Positions 11,482 through 20,786 of a DNA stretch of 64,000 bases are shown here, one piece after another. Source of the stretch: Diprion similis (lineage: Eukaryota; Arthropoda; Insecta; Hymenoptera; Diprionidae); the NCBI RefSeq assembly GCF_021155765.1, contig NC_060114.1, forward strand, positions 14,393,501 to 14,457,500, given 5' to 3'. A program made the translations under genes and the position numbers. A model generated the notes under the pieces. The model made no database searches. It saw only the letters and a list, made by a program, of their open reading frames with translations, and was not told the DNA's origin. Position 1 is the stretch's first letter; each line of letters opens with the position of its first letter.

Positions 11482-12219
11482 CTGCAAAATAGCAGATGCA
11501 AAATTACTGTAATTAATTAATAGGAGAAGAATGCGGGGCAATCAATGAGGAGTTTTGATTCGGTGAATTCTCATTTCCATTCTTCTAAACTCAGCATCTC
11601 TGTAAAAACTATGAAACATGGGAGTATAAAATATTCAATTTTACTTCGGTGAAGATTTTTTCCGTTCGTTTTACTAGAAATTTAATTTTTTTTTTTTTTT
11701 ACAATTGCATTCTGTCATTAAAGATAAAAAAAAAGAACGGAAACCCCCACGAGAAGCGTAGCATTTTTGATAACAATGAAGAATACAAATTCGTACCGAG
11801 CGATTTTTATGCAAATAATAATATAATTTAATAAGAGTAATTTACCACATACAGGAATTTTCATGCAAGTTATCTAAAGCGATAGTTTAAAAACAAACAA
11901 ACCAACAATAATATAATTCATTTATTGAGTCAACATATATTTCATGCTGATATCGTTTATGCATAATGAAACTAAAGGTATAATATACGTACAGATTTAT
12001 ACCTATTACGTAATAATAGAAAATATAATTATTCGAAGTTATGATTGACGTCGACAGACACATCAAACATCATGTTATAATAAAGTTGTCGTGTATAATT
12101 ATTCTTCGTCTGATGAAGTATGCATATATAATTAGCAATGATGATAAATGAATTTTCGAACTCGTTAATTTCTACAACTTCCGAACTGATGAGAAATGCC
12201 GAGAGGTATCCGCGTCGGA

Positions 12220-12356
12220 TTAATTTGGCCGAACGACCGAAGCCTCAAAGAGTACAATTTTCGTTCGCATGTGAGTTACGCATGCTATGAATGCCTTGTC
12301 CACTGAGAAGACATGTGAGTCAAGTGGATCCATCGACATGGGTCGGATGAAAGGTG
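12220..12356 (-). CDS. Serpin B RCL cassette 5 (P1 Met)
   Basis: Follows a tttacag acceptor; 45 residues plus TAA. It begins APFIRPMSMD, giving predicted P1-P1' Met-Ser preceded by Pro at P2. This is the same P2-P1' pattern as human alpha-1-antitrypsin (an elastase-type site). The signature is altered to FSVDKAFIACV, and the tail reads LFEASVVRP. Open and phase-matched. Confidence 0.75.
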
Positions 12357-12904
12357 CTGTAAAGGACAAAAGATGACTAGTCTGAACTTGTTTCAATTCA
12401 CAGAATAATTCTAAACACACGAAAACACAGTCGGATCAAAAAAAAAACCTTCCATCAATTGACTGTGGAAATGATAAGCAAATGTGTGGCATTATAAAAA
12501 ATACTCAGAGTTGAAAGGAAAATCTCTCCGAAAGTAAGTATGTACTCGAGTTATCGGTTCTTTTGTTTTCTTACTCTGAGATTAGATATCGACTCGTTCC
12601 AAAATGGGGGTTGAGTGATAACTGAAAAATTTATGGCACAAACTTACTCAACAGGTCTATCCTTTTATTGATAATATAATTGAAGCGGTAAATAAATTCC
12701 GCTACTCGTTGTACGCGTATTATTGTACGATATTTTATACCTAAATGGTGAAAGGGTTTTCCAGTTATAAACATGTGCGTTCTTCAAGTTTGAAAGAAAA
12801 GTTATTTATTCGATAATCATAAAAAGATTAATGTACAAAAATTTCAAAGGTCGTACTAAAGTTTATTTCATATCACCGTTTTAATATTAAATCAATTCAT
12901 GCTT

Positions 12905-12985
12905 CGTTGTACGATGCACAAAATAGAGGTAATAATAATAGTAATAGTAATAGTGATAGTAATAGTAATAATAATAAAAAACCAC
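12905..12985. repeat. AAT/AGT-type trinucleotide repeat
   Basis: A run of aataataatagtaatagt-type triplets at about 12929-12978, immediately 3' of cassette 6 on the coding strand. A second pure AAT run lies at about 13204-13224. Simple-sequence repeats only; no function inferred. Confidence 0.7.
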
Positions 12986-13137
12986 TTATATTAAGGTCGG
13001 TAGTCGAACCTTGCCATTGAATAAGATGGTTTTGTATGGCCGATGATATATCGCATAATAATAAGATCGGTCGACCGCAAATATTTCCGTCTGGGCAGGA
13101 TGTCTAACAATTGCGCTTAATGCAAGAACTTTCAAAA
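12986..13137 (-). CDS. Serpin B RCL cassette 6 (P1 Leu)
   Basis: Follows a tttccag acceptor; 50 residues plus TAA. It begins VLKVLALSAI, giving predicted P1-P1' Leu-Ser. The signature is FAVDRSYYYAIYH with LFNGKVRLP after it. Within the array it resembles the proximal serpin A cassette in the AIYH block. A chymotrypsin-like target is inferred. Confidence 0.84.
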
Positions 13138-13424
13138 CTGGAAAAAAATCAAATCATAAAAAATGACCCTGCTACGTTAAAATGAAAACAATTATAGTAT
13201 AAAAATAATAATAATAATAATAATATCAATGGTAGCGGTAAAAATGTTTACACCTGTAATGAGGAGAGGAATAAAAACACACCATCAATATTCCATGACT
13301 TGTATAACAGTATGTGCGGTTTACAGAGTGAATTACTAACGATGCACCTTCCGTCGTCTGCTAAAATTTAATGCGTTAGTGCCACGGTCCAATAGCGACT
13401 GCGTCGTAAATTTAGACGACAACT

Positions 13425-13535
13425 GGCGGCGATATGTATAACCTCAAAATTTTTTACAGATGTAAATTGAGCATAAGTGCCAGCGATAACTGTCAAGAAT
13501 TTTGAGGTTAGCGACAGTTGGTAGCCCTGGCAAAG
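13425..13535. repeat. Short imperfect palindrome
   Basis: The block caactggcggcgatat/aacctcaaaatttttta is followed about 50 bases later by an inverted version around aattttgaggtta/gacagttgg. It may be a small foldback element between cassettes 6 and 7. No coding content. Confidence 0.4.
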
Positions 13536-13773
13536 AGCCACTACTCGGATTGTAGCGCATGCGCATGAAATTTTAGAAATTCACTCTGAATAACACGAAT
13601 ACTTGTACAACTAGATAAGCTTTATTAGAATGATTAGCAAAATATTTGCGCGAAGCAACGTAAGCATGGAAGCATCGTTAGTGTATTGCGTATTAATATT
13701 TCGTAAAAAGACTTGGGTGAAAACTTTTGACCAGACAATTTCAAATGATTGATTCACGATGAAATATCGCGTC

Positions 13774-13922
13774 CTAAGCAAGGATGGGCCGATGAATGAT
13801 TCCAGTGAATAACGGTGCGCCAAATTCTCTATGTTGCATTGCATAATAAGCCGGGTGATCAATCACGAATCTCTCTGGTTTCCGGGGCGGGTGTCTAACA
13901 CGCAGCACTAGAGGTCCGACTA
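13774..13922 (-). CDS. Serpin B RCL cassette 7 (P1 Leu)
   Basis: Follows a acttcag acceptor; 49 residues plus TAG. It begins VVGPLVLRVR, giving predicted P1-P1' Leu-Arg, although the Arg one residue later could itself serve as P1. The signature is FVIDHPAYYAM with PLFTGIIHRP. A proline-rich stretch before the signature (HPPRKPERF) links it to cassettes 8, 9 and 11. Confidence 0.83.
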
Positions 13923-14628
13923 CTGAAGTAAAAGAAAGAGAGAAAAAAGCTTAATAATAACGAGAAGAAATGTGTAGATAGAGTAGAACGAATGCACTAG
14001 CGTGAATAGAATGGACTTTTTTATTCCCGACTCAACCATAATGTCGAGTTCTTCGATCTGAAAAGCGGGACGAGCGTGGCATATTTTTTCCCTCTCAACT
14101 TTTGCGGGAGAAAAGTAGACTTTTGCTCCCGCATTTGCGGGAAAAATTAGTTTTGTGGCAAATATTGATAGGATACGTTACAAATTGATGTCTAATATCT
14201 TAGCTCTCGATATGTGACATTCGGTGAGACTAATTCATAGGAATAACATCCCGTGAATGTGACGAAAATTAGGCCGGCGCTTATGCTGCAGCGTGTTAAC
14301 GCTGTCTGCTTTGAGAAAGTTGAGTTTACAAAATCTCACTGAAATGCGTTTTGCTTAATTATACGATTTATACCGAAGTTCAGACAGTTTAAAAATTGAA
14401 AAATAACGATTTTAGCAAGTAAAAAAAAAAAAAATCGTAGCGTTATATAAACTTATGCTCTTTATTCTAGGATCTCTGTTTTGCTTTAAAAGACATATAT
14501 TTCATCGTAAGAATTGATTATTTGTTATTGTAATAATTTTATTCAAAGCTTAATGAAGTATTACGAGCTGGGAACCGAGTCCGAAAAACCTCGTTAAGTC
14601 TCTGAGATGCAAGTATTTTTCAACCGAT

Positions 14629-14711
14629 GTACACTCGATCACAATGATTCTGAGACGACTAATTTTACCGAAGAGTCAGTTACGTTGGTAACGCTAACCA
14701 CCAAGTGTACA
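14629..14711. mobile_element. Small TIR element (83 bp) of the tgtacact family
   Basis: Ends tgtacactcg / ccaagtgtaca are inverted. The inside (gattctgag, actaatttt, cgttggtaacg blocks) is shared with the larger elements at 14983-15303 and 18954-19100. It lies immediately 3' of cassette 8 on the coding strand and appears to be a deleted copy. Confidence 0.55.
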
Positions 14712-14773
14712 CACATCTGAATAGAGAATCTAACAAAGTGCAACAATTGGTGTAAGCGATTGGATATCACGTC

Positions 14774-14922
14774 TTAAGCAATGGCGGGCTGATGAACAGC
14801 GACAGCGAATAAAGGAACGTCCAAGCTACGATGATAAATGGCAACGTGCGCTGGCCGTTCGACGATAAATCTTTGTGGTTCCGGGGGTGGGAAAACAGCA
14901 CTTGCTGGCATGGCGAAGCCCA
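14774..14922 (-). CDS. Serpin B RCL cassette 8 (P1 Ala)
   Basis: Follows a attctag acceptor; 49 residues plus TAA. It begins VGFAMPASAV, giving predicted P1-P1' Ala-Ser with Pro at P2, an elastase-type site. The signature is FIVERPAHVAIYH and the tail PLFAVAVHQP. It is a recent tandem duplicate of cassette 9, 585 bp away. From the Pro-rich segment onward the two differ at only a few codons, but the P7-P1 region differs strongly. Confidence 0.84.
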
Positions 14923-14982
14923 CTAGAATAAGAAATATATATGTATATATTATTATTCACGAGCGGAGTATAAAAGTCACGA

Positions 14983-15303
14983 TGTACACTTGGTCGCAGT
15001 GATTCTGAAGTGGTTAATTTTTTCGATGAGTCGGTTACGTTGGCAACACATATTAAAAAAGCCTACAACGCCACCACCGACCATAAGAGGCTTAATCTTT
15101 ACAGACATAACTTAAACTGTCACTTGGTTGTATTTTTGTGTTTGATTCAACAGTTATAGGTTATGTTACGTTTTCAAAGATTGAGCCTGTTTCTAGGCCA
15201 GTCCACGGTGGCGCTGCGGTCTGATACTGCATTACCGACGCGAGCGACTTACCGACTAACTTAGAAAATTATCGGTCTCAGAATCACTGCCACCAAGTGT
15301 ACA
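14983..15303. mobile_element. TIR element (321 bp) of the tgtacact family
   Basis: Inverted ends tgtacacttgg / ccaagtgtaca, with subterminal inverted blocks around gattctgaag/cagaatcactg. A second inverted pair inside (about 15058-15220, around acgccacc.ccgacc and gtggcgctg) suggests a nested insertion. Together with cassette 9 it forms the duplicated unit equivalent to cassette 8 plus 14629-14711. No transposase frame. Confidence 0.6.
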
Positions 15304-15358
15304 CACAATAGAATGGAGAATCGAACGGAGTGCAACAATTGGCATTAGGGATTGGATA

Positions 15359-15510
15359 TCACGGCTTAAGCAATTGCGGGCTGATGATAGCGACAGCGAA
15401 TAAGGGAACGTCCAAGCTACGATGATAAATCGCAACGTGCGCAGGCCGATCGAGGATAAATCTTTGTAGTTCCGGGGGTGGGAAAACGGCACCTCCTACC
15501 ACCTTGAAGG
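15359..15510 (-). CDS. Serpin B RCL cassette 9 (P1 Gly), shifted C-terminus
   Basis: Follows a attctag acceptor; 50 residues plus TGA. It begins AFKVVGGAVF, giving predicted P1-P1' Gly-Ala. The signature is FILDRPAHVAIYH. Compared with its duplicate cassette 8, one base is missing after the PLFAVA codons, so the last ten residues are read in another frame and end in QLLKP. The change lies after strand s5B and may be tolerated. Confidence 0.77.
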
Positions 15511-15519
15511 CTAGAATAA

Positions 15520-16431
15520 GAAATATGTATGCACACATTAATATTGAAGGAACGGTGTGTAAAAAGTTGACTGTTCTGAGTTCTGAAAAGTTTATCCGAA
15601 AACCGAGTCTTCATTCTTCAGCAAGCAATGCGGCTGTGTAGAGTCTAACTAAACTTGCATTTTTATTTTGTTTTTTTTCTGTTTCGACGGTTTGGGAAAG
15701 GTTTCAAATAATGGATGTCCAATAATTATAAGTGATATGCGATTTATTTGCGACTATGCTGAAGCCACTTAAGCAGAGGTACAATGGGTGATAATTTGGA
15801 TTAGTGCATGCGTAAAATGCTAATTAAAATGAGTTTCAAGTTTTTACCATTCAGTTCGCAAAAAATTTATGCTATTTTGGAACGATCTGACATTCGGCGA
15901 GACGTGATAAGGGGTAACATATCTCACGTTATAAATTTTCAACACCTTCGAATCCATTTAAAGCTATAGATTAGTAATTTTTCTTTAATGTTTCGTTGCG
16001 TTAACGTTACTGACTTTAATGTCGTTAGTTAGATGTCTAAGCGAAAGCGTAAATTAACTAAAATATGTGAATAACCGCAGCGTTGATAAGTAATTTAGGA
16101 ACGGTACAGCTTTCGAGTTGAGCTTTTAGAAATTGCTTGAAATGTCAGGTATTACGAGAAGTTCAAAAGTGTTTGGATTTTTTTTTTTTCCTGTTATCGT
16201 TGTCGAAATTTTGTACTGAGAAAATGGAATAGGAGAGTACGTAGAAGTTCTTTGATCGCATATAAATCGTATCACCGTAGAATAAATGCAAAAATTTTAG
16301 TTAAACAAATCTGAAACCATGTTTAATTTAATGGGTTAAAATCTCTCCGAGTAAGAATAATTTTATTCGTTATAAAAAATAATTGAGAATCGAATTGTTG
16401 TGATCGATATACGATTTGAAGACACTACATT
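15520..16431. other. Intron/spacer between cassettes 9 and 10
   Basis: AT-rich, with no VDRPF-type motif on the minus strand and no clear repeat. It is part of the long composite intron downstream of the constant exons. Confidence 0.4.
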
Positions 16432-16559
16432 TCATGAAAATTTTCTAACAACGCTGACATATAGTGGGAGGTCCAGATTACGATGATATATGGCACAATA
16501 CACCGGTCGGTCAACCGCGAATATATTTGGCGGAAGATCAAGTCTTTGCACCGAAGATC
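16432..16559 (-). CDS. Serpin B RCL cassette 10 (P1 Leu)
   Basis: Follows a ttttag acceptor; 42 residues plus TGA. It begins GSSVQRLDLP, giving predicted P1-P1' Leu-Asp, although the preceding Arg could act as P1 if the loop is one residue shorter. The signature is FAVDRPVYCAIYH, and the tail LYVSVVRKFS lacks the usual F-x-G. Open and phase-matched. Confidence 0.78.
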
Positions 16560-17116
16560 CTAAAAATTAAAGAGAAAAATTGAAATTAAGCATAGAATGA
16601 ATCGCAGTTAATTGCATGATACGAAGGTTACCAGTATAAAAAAAAAAAAACGCGTGCCAATATGGAATAAATTTGGGTAATCAAAAACGCCTTCCACCAA
16701 TCGTAAGAAAAAGCATATATATTACAAGTGTAATACTTAAATTTGTCAAACACATCTCGACGAATCATGCATCTTATCGTGTGAGAAACAGCGTTTCGAT
16801 TAAATGCTGGGAAAAAATCATCGCCATACTAAAGACTGGGCGAAGCTTTTGCAGAATAATGTGTATTACACAAGTACAAGAGATTCCTGAAGGATTGAAA
16901 AAATAATATTCAAGAAGGAAAACGATAAGGGAAGAATCTGAAAGTGATTCGAAGTATTCGATGTCATGGAAATGGATACAAATAAAATCCGTTGTTGCAT
17001 GTAAACACGGATAAACACAGTAAATTATACGGATAATTATTAATGTCTAGTTTCTGAAAATTTCACGCTATCTGTAGGGCGGTTTAGTTTTTGAGAGATC
17101 GTTGAGAATGAACGTT

Positions 17117-17265
17117 TTACGCAGAGATTGGAAAGTGAAGAACGCCTGTGAGCAAGGGTAGGTCCAAGTCACGGTGGAGTATCGCATAAAATATTTGTCG
17201 ATCAACCATAAATCTTTTTGGTGGTGGGGGTTGATAATTGGCGCTGACTGGGATGAGTATGAATC
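17117..17265 (-). CDS. Serpin B RCL cassette 11 (P1 Val)
   Basis: Follows a cttctag acceptor; 49 residues plus TAA. It begins GFILIPVSAN, giving predicted P1-P1' Val-Ser with Pro at P2, an elastase-type site. It has a run of prolines (QPPPPKRF), then MVDRQIFYAILH and LLTGVLHFP. Related to cassettes 7-9 through the proline-rich block. Confidence 0.82.
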
Positions 17266-17797
17266 CTAGAAGAAAAATAACATATTACGTGTAAGATAAA
17301 TATCGCAGTAACGCATTTATTTATCACATGACGCAATGCATGGCTATCAATTTCTACAAATATACATACAAGTGATAGGAAATCTGGACTAATCTTAAAA
17401 AGTTTGGTGACAGAATCAAGCTTTCGAACGATTCAATTGACTGATACGTTTCTGGAAATTGGTTGACAGCTAATTTTTTAGATTAAATTTAGACTGAGAA
17501 CAGCGGGATGATAAAATCTTAAATACTTCTTCGCAATCAGGGATAAAAAGTGGATCCAACGTACCTAGAAATTAGACCGAAAGCACGGAGAAGACGAGAC
17601 TCTGGACGAGAATAATTAATGCTTGGATTACAGGTGCGTGGAGAAGCGTATATAAGGCATAAAGGAAATGAATAATGAAGTATGTTTATTAGTATAACTA
17701 TTTGCGAAAAAAAAAAATCTTGCATTACCCCGTACGCTGAGTATTTTATAGAACATAGGTATGTCTAATTTTGGCATAAACTAATCCATGGAAATAC

Positions 17798-17946
17798 TCA
17801 TGCGGTTTGAGACACAGGTTGATACAGATTTCCGATAAATAAGACTGTGTTAAGATTCCGATGGTATATCATGTAACAAGCTGGCTTGTCGATGGAGAAT
17901 ACTTGCTGAGGCTTAGGCATCGCCATGCCAGGCAGAACGTGGATCA
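17798..17946 (-). CDS. Serpin B RCL cassette 12 (P1 Gly)
   Basis: Follows a ttttccag acceptor; 49 residues plus TGA. It begins VIHVLPGMAM, giving predicted P1-P1' Gly-Met; a Met at P1 would need a one-residue shift. The signature is FSIDKPACYMIYH and the tail LFIGNLYQP. Open and phase-matched. Confidence 0.8.
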
Positions 17947-18563
17947 CTGGAAAAATCACGCATCATATCATACCGTAGTAGTTTCATCACACGTGACATT
18001 GATTTGTTTTGAATACCCCTGTAGCGTGAATCAATCTTGCAATAATTTGCAATGAAAAAAAAAATTTGTCAGAAGTATCGCAAAGCCGAGCCGTGATTTA
18101 AATTTCGAAAATTCGTACACTCATGAGTACAAATGTGTGTGTATATATTCGACAATTTTGGAACGGGATATTAAATTGGACCTAAATAGAATTTGGTGGA
18201 AAATTTATTCCCTTTTCGAATATATTTTACGACCTTATTTTATTAGCCTATTTTACAAACTATACACATGATGTAGCCGTGCATTTCAGAGACAAATATC
18301 CGAAAACCAAAGATTGCTAACGAAAATTTCTTGTCGTATTTCTAATGATTTCTAATGTATGAACAGATCATTCCTCGTGTGTTAAAATTTACGGTAAGAA
18401 GCGACGACAAATTCGTGAAACCCCCGAATTAAAAACACGAAACGGTGAGGTTCGTTTTGAGAAAAAAAAAACAATAAAAAAAAAAACAAAAAACAATCTG
18501 TTAGAAGAGGTAAAAGGCCAGCAAGTGAAACAAAAATGTCCATCAGATTCATCTCACCGAGGC

Positions 18564-18715
18564 TTAATTCTTATGCGAATCATTTCCTGGGTCTCGTACT
18601 TGCCCTGCGATTATCGGCACGGTCTCTGCCTGAAGAAGGAAAAGTATAAAAGGCCGGTTCACATTCAAGATCGGTATCTTGTTCGAGATATCGAAAGAAC
18701 GCCGTCCGCTCAATC
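18564..18715 (-). CDS. Serpin B RCL cassette 13 (dibasic Arg-Arg-Ser)
   Basis: Follows an aatgcag acceptor; 50 residues plus TAA. It begins GLSGRRSFDI. Strict counting puts Ser at P1, but the Arg-Arg pair just before it makes a basic-specific or proprotein-convertase-like site plausible. The signature is LNVNRPFILFL, with Asn for the usual Asp, and the tail IIAGQVRDP. Somewhat divergent but fully open. Confidence 0.72.
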
Positions 18716-18953
18716 CTGCATTACATAAACGTGAGAATATATGTACGTGTTTCATTAGACGATAATAATCTCAAGAAATACAAGATTAGAGTGTGGATTC
18801 CGTAAGTAAATCCCAGATTACCAAGAAAAACGCTCAATAATATCATAAACAATGGATTACTCATGAAATATTACCAATAAGTTTTGATTTAAAGAAGTTG
18901 AAATGTACGTACACGCATTTGCAAACAGAAGTAGTTAAATAGATTGCCTACAA

Positions 18954-19100
18954 ATGTGGACATTAATTCAGAGTCAATTATGTTGGTAACGCTAATTCAG
19001 CCTGCGGTGCCACTGCAATACCGACCGACCGCTACGGGCTGAATCTACGTTACCAACGGAATCGACTCTACCGAAAAAGTCAAAGAATTAACGTCCACAT
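18954..19100. mobile_element. TIR element (147 bp)
   Basis: Inverted ends atgtggacattaattc / gaattaacgtccacat. A second inverted pair inside surrounds gttggtaacg and cgttaccaac. The inner sequence is related to the elements at 14629 and 14983. It sits in the serpin B intron between cassettes 13 and 14. Confidence 0.6.
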
Positions 19101-19584
19101 GTGTACATATACATCTAATTATTTGAATATAAGAGAAAAATAATAACGGATACTGGAAAATTGTTCAGTGTTAATTATTCCGTGAAATAAAACATAGTAA
19201 ATTGATGTAAAAATGACTATAAAAATTATACCTAGTAGTCAAAAGATTAGGAAGAAAAAATTGTTAACCTGTATTGACGAAGTAGAAATGTTCCTTGCTA
19301 GAGTAGTTTTCTGTACCGAACGCGTTAAACCTTGAAACGAAAAGATGGGTAAGATAATCTGAACATGGCGATACAAAGAATCAGTCACTCAATTTTGAGT
19401 ACCTAACTAAACGCTGTTTTTACATTACACACATCCTTAGGCAGGAAGTAAGAAAGTCGAAATTCGCTGACAATAATTTAATTTTAAAGAGCTATATTTG
19501 TATTTTAACCGAATGCTTCATGGAATTAATTCACAGGCCATAAACGTACATCACGTAAGCACGTCTTATAACTTTGTGAATAAT

Positions 19585-19721
19585 TCACGGTAGTGTTGGG
19601 CTTGAAATTTGGCCAGTGAATATCGGAGAATCCAATGTGCGATGGGTAATCAAGTACAGGAACGGTCGATCCACTTTCATTTCTTCTTGGGGCGAAAGAG
19701 ACTCGAGCGTCAATATCAATC
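19585..19721 (-). CDS. Serpin B RCL cassette 14 (P1 Glu)
   Basis: Follows a gtgacag acceptor; 45 residues plus TGA. It begins GLILTLESLS, giving predicted P1-P1' Glu-Ser, an uncommon acidic P1. The signature MKVDRPFLYLITH and tail IFTGQISSP are complete. It forms a sequence group with cassettes 15 and 16 and the two broken cassettes nearby. Confidence 0.84.
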
Positions 19722-20031
19722 CTGTCACAGAAATATTTATATCTCAGACACGACTGACATCATGGATGTCACGGATGTCATGATGAACAAGATATGAAAC
19801 CAGCGAGTGTCGTAACGGATTTTTTTCGCGCAAAAAAATTTCCCGGTTTTGCATCTCAGGGAAGCCATTGGAAACGCGGAGAGAAAGTGAAAATCGGTGA
19901 TAATGAATTGCACTATCGACACTGTGTTAAAAAATTCTTTTTATTCCCTACGAATCACTTTAAACCATGCAAAGAGTATACATTATAATAATATGCTTAA
20001 AATTTCATCTTGGACGAAAAGATTGGATACA

Positions 20032-20168
20032 TTATAGCGTCTTTGGACTCGAAAGTTTTCCACGGAATATCGGAGAATCCAATTCACGGTGCAGGATCGA
20101 GTAAAGGAATGGTCGATCTACTTTGATCTCTTCTAGCCACGGCGCCATTGGAGGGACGAATTCAATTT
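20032..20168 (-). CDS. Serpin B RCL cassette 15 (P1 Pro)
   Basis: Follows a gcggtag acceptor; 45 residues plus TAA. It begins EIEFVPPMAP, so strict counting gives Pro at P1 and Met at P1'. A Pro P1 is unusual, so the true site may be shifted to Met. The signature is IKVDRPFLYSILH, with IFRGKLSSP after it. Confidence 0.8.
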
Positions 20169-20229
20169 CTACCGCAAAAAGAATCAAACGCGAAACTATC
20201 AGTAAAACGAGAATAGACGCATGCGCAAA

Positions 20230-20357
20230 TCAACATTGAGGTTTTATAATAATCGGCTGGAAATTCAATTTCCGATGCATTATTGATTAGTGGAATGGAC
20301 AGTCCATCATGATACTCGAAAACTGCTTGCGTGATCCATGCAAATACCAAACAGTGA
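20230..20357 (-). pseudogene. Broken serpin B RCL cassette (in-frame stop)
   Basis: Between cassettes 15 and 16 an AG acceptor with correct phase opens an exon that aligns end to end with cassette 15. The signature has decayed to MMDCPFH and is followed by TAA (20287-20289), where intact copies have the second aromatic residue of PFLY. Reading past the stop gives SIMHRKLNFQP and then a normal terminal TGA (20230-20232). Confidence 0.75.
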
Positions 20358-20646
20358 CTAGAGCAGATTGTCCGCATGTTTTATGGAGTGAAATATGTAG
20401 TCGAAAGGGTAAAAATGGAGAAACTTTTTCTACTCGATTGATCGTCATGAAAACGTTGCAAAAGAAATGTATGAAAATTTTTATCAATGCTAGTGAAACT
20501 TGATCTGTCATCTTCAAGCAGTCTCTTTATTGCGATAAAATATACAGATTCAAGTAAGAGTCGATACACCATACATAATATTGGGTACGACAAAAGTAGT
20601 CTTTTTATATAACTTCAAAGACTACAGGCATATAAAAAAAGATCAT

Positions 20647-20786
20647 TTATACTGTGGTTGGATTCAGAACCTGGCCGGTGAACAATGGAGACTCCAATTC
20701 ACGATTGAATATCAAATAGAGATACGGTAGATCCACATTGATTTTCTTTCGCTGAGGAAGTGCACTAGTCAGTACAAACTCAAGTT
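20647..20786 (-). CDS. Serpin B RCL cassette 16 (proximal-most intact, P1 Thr)
   Basis: Follows a ttgcag acceptor; 46 residues plus TAA. It begins ELEFVLTSAL, giving predicted P1-P1' Thr-Ser, an elastase-like site. The signature is INVDLPYLYLI, with Leu in place of Arg, and the tail LFTGQVLNP. Of the intact cassettes it is nearest to the constant exons. Confidence 0.82.

Larger units (their letters stand above)
9795..20786 (-). other. Array of alternative reactive-centre-loop exons of serpin B
   Basis: About 11 kb carrying 16 intact and one broken terminal exon on the minus strand; another broken one lies at 21665-21765. Every intact cassette starts directly after an AG acceptor and supplies two bases to complete the codon opened by the final G of serpin B exon 23103-23238. 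Each encodes 42-52 residues covering RCL position P7 onward, the strand s1C-s4B-s5B region with a VDRPF-type signature, and a stop. There are no serpin core exons between them. Known precedents are Manduca serpin-1 and Drosophila Spn42Da (Spn4), where exchange of the terminal exon changes the inhibited protease. Whether cassettes use private poly(A) sites or a shared 3' exon is not clear, since no constant donor follows the stops. Confidence 0.85.

Noticed and set aside
12905-13226. Repeated triplets considered as a regulatory array
   Set aside because: Simple AAT/AGT microsatellites with no spacer structure; no CRISPR-like or binding-site pattern.
19261-19340. Possible further RCL cassette between cassettes 13 and 14
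   Set aside because: A short minus-strand frame ends in an aromatic block, but there is no VDRPF-type signature and no phase-matched acceptor.
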